64,000 nt of DNA from Dulcicalothrix desertica PCC 7102 (lineage in GTDB: Bacteria > Cyanobacteriota > Cyanobacteriia > Cyanobacteriales > Nostocaceae): contig NZ_RSCL01000024.1 in NCBI RefSeq assembly GCF_003991905.1, positions 1 through 64,000 on the forward strand. Direction: 5' to 3'. The position numbers were made by a program, and so were the translations under genes. The notes under the pieces are model-generated. The model ran no database searches and was not told the DNA's origin. It worked only from the letters and a program-made list of their open reading frames with translations. Positions 17,291 to 23,475 of this stretch are shown here, piece by piece (the first letter of the stretch is position 1; each line of letters begins with the position of its first letter).

Positions 17291-18154
17291 TCAGAGAGGT
17301 ATAGCTACGCTTTTCAGGATATTCATTGGTCCATAATCCTTAAGACGTTTGAGTTGCTCGGAGTTTCGCACGAGTAAAGCGCCTGCAAAACCTAGTGAAT
17401 TTACTGATATATACTCGAAACATTCGTGTTGTCGCGGTATTATGAGCATCCACTCTCGTGTCGCAAGTAAGTTATAGGCGCCGCCATCTTGTAAGCCTAC
17501 TGCTGCAAGTGAGTCATGGTAGAGTTGTAAAGTAGCAATACCACCTTCAATGGGAGACTTTACCCAATCAGGATTTAAACGTGTAAATGCGTGTACGAAT
17601 CGAAGTCTGGGTATTGTGCCGACTGAACCTTGAAATGAAACTGATGAAAGTAAAGGTTCAATTGGTAATTTTGTTCCATTAGGAGCTAATGGTAAAGGAA
17701 CTAGTTGTAAATGTTTATGCTTTTGACTGGCGCCTGCAATTTGACCTCCATTATAAAACGCTAATCCATCGAAATCAGCTATGCAAGACCACATTGCCGC
17801 AAAGTCTGGTTCTGTTAGTAAAGATTCTTGTGCCTCAAATGCGCGGGTAATAATAAGTAAGTGGTAATCAACAACATTAAATTTGTTCAAAATACAAACG
17901 TGGGTATCTGAAATGTCCGCTACCCATAAATCTTGTTCATAAGGAAGGAAAGGATTAAAGTCAATTGCATTTTTAGTTATTTGCTTTTCTTTCTTCTTAG
18001 CTTCATCCTTTCGCACCAGATTCGATAATATCCGCACCATGAATACTACACCATCTTGCTCGACAAACTCGTAATTAGTCGGTATTGATAGCAAAGCACC
18101 ACACGACAGCGCGCGTTCTGTCGTCGCTTTCACACAGTCCCATAATTTATTCAT
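17291..18154 (-). CDS. Ap4A phosphorylase / ATP adenylyltransferase
   Basis: A 287-residue HIT-superfamily enzyme that phosphorolyses diadenosine tetraphosphate to ATP and ADP. I chose ATG 18154 (MNKLWDCVKATTERALSCGAL), preceded by AGAAAGCAGAG; the frame runs on to 18292 but that extension looks non-coding. Motifs: FNPFLPYEQDLWV, HVCILNKFNVVDYHLLIITRAFE (substrate strand), FYNGGQIAGASQKHKHLQLVPLPL with the catalytic HxHxQ-type triad, and ATREWMLIIPR. Cytosolic. No close neighbours. Confidence 0.92.
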   Translation of the reverse strand: MNKLWDCVKATTERALSCGALLSIPTNYEFVEQDGVVFMVRILSNLVRKDEAKKKEKQITKNAIDFNPFLPYEQDLWVADISDTHVCILNKFNVVDYHLLIITRAFEAQESLLTEPDFAAMWSCIADFDGLAFYNGGQIAGASQKHKHLQLVPLPLAPNGTKLPIEPLLSSVSFQGSVGTIPRLRFVHAFTRLNPDWVKSPIEGGIATLQLYHDSLAAVGLQDGGAYNLLATREWMLIIPRQHECFEYISVNSLGFAGALLVRNSEQLKRLKDYGPMNILKSVAIPL

Positions 18155-18366
18155 ACTCTGCTTTCTCATATTCCAAATATATAAGTAACCCCCCACGCAG
18201 TTCAATAAAGCGTGAGGGGTTGAATAGTTGGTAATCATAAAGGAGAAGTATAGGTTGAGTAAACACTGCCTAAAACTTGGAGTCCTACTCATACAACCGA
18301 TGACGGCGCCTCAAAATCGATTGTTCCCGGACTTGGAAATTATTGAACGCTTAATTTTAATGTGGT

Positions 18367-18528
18367 CTAGCTTGCGTGTGCCCAATCACTCAGTGATTCT
18401 TGGCTTTCCTTAGAGGACTGCTTTTTCAGTGGCACTTTCGGTGTACCAATATCTACGTAAGTCGATGATTGGCGTTTTTTGTCAGATTTAGTGGGGCGCG
18501 TATTTGCGCTATTTTGACTGCTTTTCAC
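18367..18528 (-). CDS. Small basic protein with GTG start
   Basis: A 53-residue ORF starting GTG at 18528 with GGAG seven bases upstream. The sequence is hydrophilic, Ser/Lys-rich and probably disordered: begins VKSSQNSANTRPTKSDKK and ends ESLSDWAHAS. It contains no cysteine or membrane segment. The good ribosome binding site, the even codon usage and the otherwise empty region support it, but I do not recognise a family. It ends near 18367 where a weak + strand frame overlaps. Confidence 0.5.
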   Translation of the reverse strand: MKSSQNSANTRPTKSDKKRQSSTYVDIGTPKVPLKKQSSKESQESLSDWAHAS

Positions 18529-18725
18529 GTTTTTGCTCCAGATTGTACCTCATTTAATCAAAATCTCTAATTGTTATCTTCATCCTCCTTATAGATATTT
18601 CCCGAAAATACAATAAAGATTTCATGAAGATACAATAAAGATTATCCATAAAAAGCGAAGTGTCAAGATTTACGGTTTAAATTTTTGAGTTCTAATATCT
18701 GATACGGTTTTATTTTGGAAGTTAT

Positions 18726-18779
18726 GCAGAAACCAGGTTTCTTTTCCGACATCTTGTGTAGAAACCCGGTTTCTTTGGG
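18726..18779. repeat. Paired AGAAACCNGGTTTCT palindromes
   Basis: Two copies of the 16-base palindrome (AGAAACCAGGTTTCT and AGAAACCCGGTTTCT) about 22 bases apart, just downstream of the Rieske gene. Other copies: 26301-26320, 28897-29035, 41261-41333, 53562-53630 and 60948-61014, mostly as pairs. Confidence 0.85.
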
Positions 18780-18787
18780 ACTTTTAG

Positions 18788-19138
18788 TTAAACGTCTACC
18801 CAAATGCTTCCTTCTTCAATGCGAGTAGGAAAGACAGCAACTCCTTTTTCAGTGGAAATCATCCCCATTAGTTTGCCTATACCAGGTGGAAAAGGAATCC
18901 ATTTTGAGGGTTGACCTGTAGTCAAATCAAACGCACTACGGTGAAATGGACATACAATAGACCCATCTTCAGTTATTTTGCCGTTTTTCAGTGGCAAACC
19001 TAAGTGCGGACAAGAATTTTCAATGGCGTAAATTTGGTTATTGTGATTGAGTAATAAAATCGAGCGCTTTTCGACTTTAACTACTTTTCGTGCATCACCA
19101 GATAGTTCGTCTTGTGCCAGAACTTTAGTCCAACTCAT
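18788..19138 (-). CDS. Rieske [2Fe-2S] ferredoxin-like protein
   Basis: A 116-residue single-domain Rieske protein. Cluster motifs CPHLGL (C-x-H) and CPFHRSAF (C-x2-H) are intact, about 18 residues apart. It resembles the ferredoxin component of dioxygenase/nitrite reductase (NirD-like) systems: cytoplasmic, no signal or membrane helix. Start ATG 19138 follows an AGAGAGGAACCAAG region on the minus strand, a good ribosome binding site. An ABC ATPase gene lies about 55 bases upstream on the same strand. Electron partner unknown. Confidence 0.92.
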   Translation of the reverse strand: MSWTKVLAQDELSGDARKVVKVEKRSILLLNHNNQIYAIENSCPHLGLPLKNGKITEDGSIVCPFHRSAFDLTTGQPSKWIPFPPGIGKLMGMISTEKGVAVFPTRIEEGSIWVDV

Positions 19139-19192
19139 CTTGGTTCCTCTCTATTTAGGTGTTAGAAACCGATTTTTTATTAAACGCAGTTT

Positions 19193-20110
19193 CTATCTAA
19201 CATTGTTGGATTTTACGCTATCTTGCTGCGTAACTTCGAGATAAATATGCTCTAACCGCACAGGTTGACGAGAAATAGAATCAATATCAACACCCTCAAA
19301 ACGCGCAATAATTTCTTTTAGTTCTAGTGCTTCGGGTATCAAAAACGTCAAATCGCTTCCGTAACGTCGAGGTGTAAAACCATATTCTTGTGCCAAAGCA
19401 ATTGCTTTTTCCTCGTTTGGAGTTTTTATAGTTACTACTTCGTCTGCGGGTATATACTGACGTAATTGTTCTAAATTGCCTTCTGCTAATATTTGACCGT
19501 TTTTAAGGATGCCAATTTTATCACATAGTCGTTCGGCTTCATCGAGTAAATGGGTTGTGAGTAAAATTGTGATACCCTGATTTTTAAGTTGTTTGATAAG
19601 CTCCCAAATCTCGTAACGTGCTTCAATATCTAACCCGGTGGTTGGTTCATCTAAAATTACGAGTTTTGGTTGGTGTACTAAAGCAACTGCCATATTTAGG
19701 CGCCGTTGCATTCCTCCGCTTAGGGTTTCCACTGGACTTTTAGCCCGGTCAAATAGCTTTACGTCAGCGAGTGTTTTGAGTACTTGCTCACGACATGTTC
19801 TTGCACGTAAACCGTATATTTGTGCAAAAAATGTCAGATTTTCCTCACATGACAAAGTTTTATACAGTAAATTTTCTTGGGGGGCAATGCCGATTAATGC
19901 TTTTGTATCATCTGTAATCGGTTGATTATGAATTGAAATATAACCGCTGTCAGCTTGGATAAGATTACAAATAATATTTATAGTAGTTGTTTTGCCTGCC
20001 CCGTTGGCGCCGAGTAAGCCATATATTTGACCTGTGTCTATATTTAAATTTAAATTATTTAGGACTTTGCGGGCGCCGTATGATTTGTTTAAATTTTTGA
20101 TTTTAAGCAT
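19193..20110 (-). CDS. ABC-2 type transporter ATP-binding protein
   Basis: A 305-residue ATPase subunit of a DrrA/NatA-type exporter, from ATG 20110 (homology begins MLKIKNLNKSYGARK; the frame extends to 20179 through a repeat). Walker A GLLGANGAGKTTT (about 34-46), signature ETLSGGMQRRLNMA, Walker B LVILDEPTTGLD, switch His TTHLLDEAERLCDKIG. The extra C-terminal domain (about 220-300) is typical of the subfamily. The expected permease partner is not adjacent but at 22678-23451 on the same strand, separated by hsp20 and gene remnants. Confidence 0.94.
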   Translation of the reverse strand: MLKIKNLNKSYGARKVLNNLNLNIDTGQIYGLLGANGAGKTTTINIICNLIQADSGYISIHNQPITDDTKALIGIAPQENLLYKTLSCEENLTFFAQIYGLRARTCREQVLKTLADVKLFDRAKSPVETLSGGMQRRLNMAVALVHQPKLVILDEPTTGLDIEARYEIWELIKQLKNQGITILLTTHLLDEAERLCDKIGILKNGQILAEGNLEQLRQYIPADEVVTIKTPNEEKAIALAQEYGFTPRRYGSDLTFLIPEALELKEIIARFEGVDIDSISRQPVRLEHIYLEVTQQDSVKSNNVR

Positions 20111-20124
20111 AGTTTGTTTTAAAT

Positions 20125-20175
20125 TTGGGTTTAATCCCCCAACAGAGCGCGATTTCGGGAGGCAAGGGGGGATTT
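20125..20175. repeat. CCCCCAACAGAGCGCG repeat copy
   Basis: TTAATCCCCCAACAGAGCGCGATTTCGGGAGGCAAGG-type sequence between the ABC gene start and 20180. A second copy lies at 22209-22241 next to the MITE-like element. Imperfect inverted repeat (CCCCC...GGGGG). Confidence 0.6.
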
Positions 20176-20323
20176 TCAATATTTAAATATTTTTTACATC
20201 CTCTAAAGGTAATACTATATCAGAGTGTTGGTTTGGTATTTGTTAAAAAAACTAGATTTACATAACGAACCGCAAAGGACACAAAGAACGCAAAGGAAGA
20301 AAGAGAAGAGAAAGAAGAGAAAA

Positions 20324-20351
20324 AGCCTGGTTGATATCTATCAACCAGGCT
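20324..20351 (-). terminator. Rho-independent terminator of hsp20
   Basis: AGCCTGGTTGATA and TATCAACCAGGCT form a 13-bp stem. Read on the minus strand it is followed by CTTTTTCTC, so it is a good intrinsic terminator for the hsp20 gene, whose stop is 35 bases upstream. Confidence 0.85.
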
Positions 20352-20385
20352 TAGAGTTATTATTTAGTGGTGTGTGAGGTATTGT

Positions 20386-20814
20386 TTATGCTGCGGGTTG
20401 TTCAAGGTTAACTTTAACGACTTTGTTCTTTTCAGCTTCGGCTTTTGGTAAAGTCAAATTTAAGATACCGTCTTTGTATTCTGCCTTTACATCAGTGTTT
20501 TGAATTCTGGCAGGAAGAGGAATTACTCGTTGGAATTTGCCGTAGTAAAATTCGCTTCTTACTTTGCCGTCAGTTTCTGTTTTTGTTCCACTTTTGCGTT
20601 CAGCACTGATGGATACAGCTTTTTCGGCAACTTGAATATCTACGTCTTTCGCTTCAACTCCAGGAAGTTCCAGTTTGAGCATGAATGCTTGTTCTGTTTC
20701 TTGAAGTTCTGCTACTGGAGCTTTTTCTGTTGGTTGGCTGCTTTCAAATAATCCATTCATTTGGCGTTGAAGTGCGTTTAGTTCTTGCCAAGGGTTATAA
20801 CGTGTTAACATCAT
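20386..20814 (-). CDS. Small heat shock protein (Hsp20 family)
   Basis: A 142-residue alpha-crystallin-domain chaperone that holds unfolding proteins and, in cyanobacteria, protects thylakoids and phycobilisomes. The N-terminal arm MLTRYNPWQELNALQRQMNGLF is typical; the alpha-crystallin domain spans about 38-135 with LELPGVEAKDVDI, EFYYGKFQRVIPLP and the closing YKDGILNLTLPKAE. The start could be the first or second of two adjacent ATGs. It is monocistronic with its own terminator. No CIRCE-type inverted repeat was noticed upstream. Confidence 0.95.
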   Translation of the reverse strand: MMLTRYNPWQELNALQRQMNGLFESSQPTEKAPVAELQETEQAFMLKLELPGVEAKDVDIQVAEKAVSISAERKSGTKTETDGKVRSEFYYGKFQRVIPLPARIQNTDVKAEYKDGILNLTLPKAEAEKNKVVKVNLEQPAA

Positions 20815-20925
20815 ATAAATTTAAGGTTTAGTTTATTTCACTTGCTTTAATTCTTATAGTAAAGGCGCCTTCTAATGTAAGAATACGGTTAGTTACACCT
20901 AGGTTTTTCATGATTTCCACACATT

Positions 20926-21420
20926 TTAAAATCTTTCTCCAAACCCAAATTGAATGCGGTTATCCCCTTCATTATTAATACCGTAATCAAGATGAATTGG
21001 ACCGAGTGGAGATTGAATGCGGATGCCAAGACCGTAACCGTATCCGCTACCGGGTTTTCCTCGCACTCCTCCTGGGTTACCTATAATTCTGCTACTGGTA
21101 CCTAAGTCTGTTGCTGCATCGAAAAATAACGCGCCACCTATGAAGGATACTACTGGAAAACGGTATTCTGCGCTTGCTTGGATGAAACTGCGAGCAGTTG
21201 CTAAGTTACCTTCATCATATCCTCGGATGGAATTGGCGCCTCCAAGCGAAAAAGCTTCATAAGGGGGTAAGTCACCAACGACAGTTCCAGCTTGGAAGTT
21301 AAAAGCTAATGCTTGGGGACATTCGTTGACTGTGGAATTTGCTTTGCGACAACCTTGAGTTAAACGGGTTAAGCGTGTGGGAATGTAAAAGCTATAATTT
21401 GCTACTTTTGATGAAGATGA
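20926..21420 (-). pseudogene. Omp85/BamA-Toc75 C-terminal fragment
   Basis: Reading the minus strand to a TAA at 20926-20928 gives about 160 residues of the beta-barrel end of an Omp85 outer-membrane assembly protein. Visible family marks are SLGGANSIRGYDEG (the RGY motif), SAEYRFPVV, GGALFFDAATDLG, KPGSGYGYGLGIRI, SPLGPIHLDYG and the terminal Phe (GFGERF). The POTRA domains and most of the barrel are missing: the frame reaches a junction near 21420-21435 where a response-regulator fragment starts on the opposite strand. No start codon or signal peptide remains, so it should be non-functional. Confidence 0.85.
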
Positions 21421-21433
21421 GTATATTTGGAAG

Positions 21434-21802
21434 TCTTTACAAGCAGGCGCCCTCGGTTATTTGCTTAAAAGTACTCCTTCCTCGCAGTTAGCAGATGCAA
21501 TTCGCACTTTATATCAAGGTCATAGTCAGCTTGGCCCCACTATTGCACCGAAAGTATTTGCTCAACTAAACCCGTCTCCAAGTCCTGCTAAACTAAATTC
21601 TCATCAAAAACTTTTCAGTGAGCGGGAATTGGAAATACTAACTCTCATTGGTGAGGGTAAGAATAATCGTGAAATTGCTCAAAAACTTTTTTTGACTGAA
21701 GGGACGGTGAAGAATTATGTTAGTCAGATTTTAGCTCGCTTGGAATTGCGTGACCGTACTCAAGCTGCTCTTTGGGCAAGGGAAAATATTGGCAACGGAT
21801 GA
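21434..21802 (+). pseudogene. NarL/LuxR-type response regulator, C-terminal fragment
   Basis: The frame opens with the last part of a receiver domain (LQAGALGYLLKS, containing the conserved Lys) and continues through a linker into a LuxR-type helix-turn-helix (SERELEILTLIGEGKNNREIAQKLFLTEGTVKNYVSQILARL). The first ~95 residues of the receiver, including the phospho-acceptor Asp, are absent, cut at the same junction as the Omp85 fragment. A TTG at 21461 could start a DNA-binding stub. The final residues NIGNG are encoded by an ATCCGTT repeat. Confidence 0.8.
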
Positions 21803-21822
21803 TAAACGGATGTAACGGATGG
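21789..21822. repeat. ATCCGTT-family repeat, direct arm
   Basis: GGCAACGGATGATAAACGG followed by ATGTAACGGATGG at the 3' end of the regulator fragment. Its inverse sits at 22638-22678, at the 3' end of the ABC permease gene, so the pair brackets about 820 bases of repeat-rich DNA. Confidence 0.8.
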
Positions 21823-21825
21823 TTT

Positions 21826-22112
21826 TGTATGCTGGTAGTACTACTGGTTAACTTAACCAGTAGTACCATTTTTGGCGATTTGAGGCGATGTGCCTCTACA
21901 TGGTAAAAGTATGAAACTGTATCAAAAATATACTGATTGCACAAATTTATCCTGTAAAATAGCGCTTTTTTTGCAATAAATACGTAATTAAAAATAATTT
22001 TAGTAATTAAAATTACTTTATTGACTCGCCAATGATTTATGCATTTCATTTTTATGCGTGTGAGGACGTATCAAGCTGGTACTACTGGTTGAGTTAACCA
22101 GTAGTACCAATT
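21826..22112. repeat. Two copies of a TACTACTGGTTAA hairpin
   Basis: GGTAGTACTACTGGTTAAC-TTAACCAGTAGTACC at about 21833-21868 and GGTACTACTGGTTGAGTTAACCAGTAGTACC at about 22079-22109 are near-identical palindromes flanking about 210 bases of AT-rich DNA without a credible gene. Confidence 0.8.
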
Positions 22113-22256
22113 TAGGAAAGATGCGCGCGAAAGCAGGAAAACTCTGTTTACGTGTCTCAGCATGACATTATAGAGATGCTTCGCAATACTGCAAAGGGAT
22201 AGAATTAAAATCCCCCCCAACAGAGCGCGAATTCGGGGGGCTAAAAGCACTATTTT

Positions 22257-22506
22257 CCCCCCTTAATAAGGCTACAGTGTACACATAACTTTTTGGCATC
22301 GGGAGCAGGGGAGTTTTGGATGCTTTTGGAGGCTAGAAACGGAAGGAGTGGAGAAATTGAGGAACTATTCTTACAGATATTTGCATCCAATAAGAATCAA
22401 TCGTGCCTCATATTCTCTCTCCCCGCCCTGCCTTTCCGTTGCACCCGAAGCCCCCGAAGCACGCTATTCAAGACTTGTGTGTACACCGTAGCCTTAATAA
22501 GGGGGG
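22257..22506. mobile_element. MITE-like element with 28-bp terminal inverted repeats
   Basis: Left end CCCCCCTTAATAAGGCTACA (22257 onwards, continuing to GTGTACAC at 22284) is matched in inverted orientation by 22479-22506 with only two mismatches over 28 bases. The 194-base interior carries no ORF likely to be a transposase. Size and ends fit a non-autonomous miniature element. A CCCCC...GGGGG repeat copy abuts its left side at 22209-22241. Confidence 0.75.
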
Positions 22507-22637
22507 GTCAGGGAGGATCTATTTCGAGAAATTTTCAAAACCTACGCAGTATTGAGATGCTTCGTGCCTCAGCATGACAATTTGGAGATGCTACCCTGCA
22601 AGAAAACTGCGTTAACGTGCCTCAGCATGACAATTTG

Positions 22638-22678
22638 ATTATCCGTTACATCCGTTACATCCGTTTATCATCCGTTGC
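22638..22678. repeat. ATCCGTT-family repeat, inverted arm
   Basis: ATCCGTTACATCCGTTACATCC then GTTTATCATCCGTTGC, overlapping the stop codon of the ABC permease. Inverse partner of 21789-21822. Confidence 0.8.
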
Positions 22679-23451
22679 TAGAGTCTTCTTTCTACAAGTA
22701 GCATTCGTCTGTATGAGAGCCAGCCGGATACTATCATGATTAGTGCGAACCATAGTAGGAATAGGAGGTGCGGTTCTATGTCGGCGATGTTTCCTCCGTT
22801 TGCGGATACTTTTAATAGGGCTTCGTTCATGTGGTATATGGGGTTGAAGCGGGCAATATTTAGTAGGCTTTTGGGAAATAGTGATGTTGGTAGAAAGGAG
22901 CCTCCTAATATTAGTAAGGGGACTCCAAATGCTGCTACTAAGGCGTTTACGTCTTCGGTGCGACGTGCTAGCTGTGTGCCTAATATGAATCCTAATCCTA
23001 CGTAAGCGATGATGCTGGTGAGAATGATAATTGCTCCAAGTAGTATGGAACCTCTGAAACTGGCGCCCCAAAATGCTGCTACGCTATATACAAGTAGTGT
23101 TTGTCCAATACCAATAAAGCTATGGGCTAAAAAAATACCCATAAAATATGAGGCGCCGCTTAAGGGAGAAATAAATAAACGTTTTAAGGTGCGCTGTTCT
23201 CGTTCTGCGACTACGGTGGCAACACTCCCACCTAAGCAGCTAAAAAATAATGCTGCTCCCACTAAGGTTGATGGTGCGGCATTTTCAAATGCCACTGATA
23301 GTGAAAGCTTTGCTCGTTCAGCTATAATCAATCCATTAATAATTAATACTGAGACAGGAAAAATACACCAAAAAATTAAGCTACGTTTTCGGCGCAGAAG
23401 TTCAGTTATTATTCGCTGTGAGACTGCAATCGTTTCGTGCCAATATTTCAC
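22678..23451 (-). CDS. ABC-2 type transporter permease
   Basis: A 257-residue membrane subunit of an ABC-2 exporter: six predicted transmembrane helices (about 25-47, 60-85, 105-130, 137-162, 170-192, 225-247), the conserved VVAEREQRTLKRLFISPLSG segment and GLGFILGTQLARRTEDVNAL. Probable partner of the ATPase at 19193-20110. Start ATG 23451. It ends inside an ATCCGTT repeat. It lies 24 bases after the kinase gene 23476-26211 on the same strand and may be cotranscribed with it. Confidence 0.92.
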   Translation of the reverse strand: MKYWHETIAVSQRIITELLRRKRSLIFWCIFPVSVLIINGLIIAERAKLSLSVAFENAAPSTLVGAALFFSCLGGSVATVVAEREQRTLKRLFISPLSGASYFMGIFLAHSFIGIGQTLLVYSVAAFWGASFRGSILLGAIIILTSIIAYVGLGFILGTQLARRTEDVNALVAAFGVPLLILGGSFLPTSLFPKSLLNIARFNPIYHMNEALLKVSANGGNIADIEPHLLFLLWFALIMIVSGWLSYRRMLLVERRL

Positions 23452-23475
23452 ACCTACAAACCATTAAATAAATAA

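Noticed and set aside
18228-18413. A 61-codon + strand frame with AAAGGAG near its start
   Set aside because: It overlaps the 3' end of the better-supported minus-strand small gene and shows no recognised motif; kept only as a possibility.
22293-22577. A 94-codon + strand frame inside and beyond the MITE-like element
   Set aside because: It crosses the right terminal inverted repeat and has no recognisable domain, so it is a chance frame in repeat DNA.
22655-23071. A 138-codon minus-strand frame over the ABC permease
   Set aside because: Its residues are His/Arg-rich with no domain; it is a shadow of the permease frame, whose membrane helices and family motif are clear.
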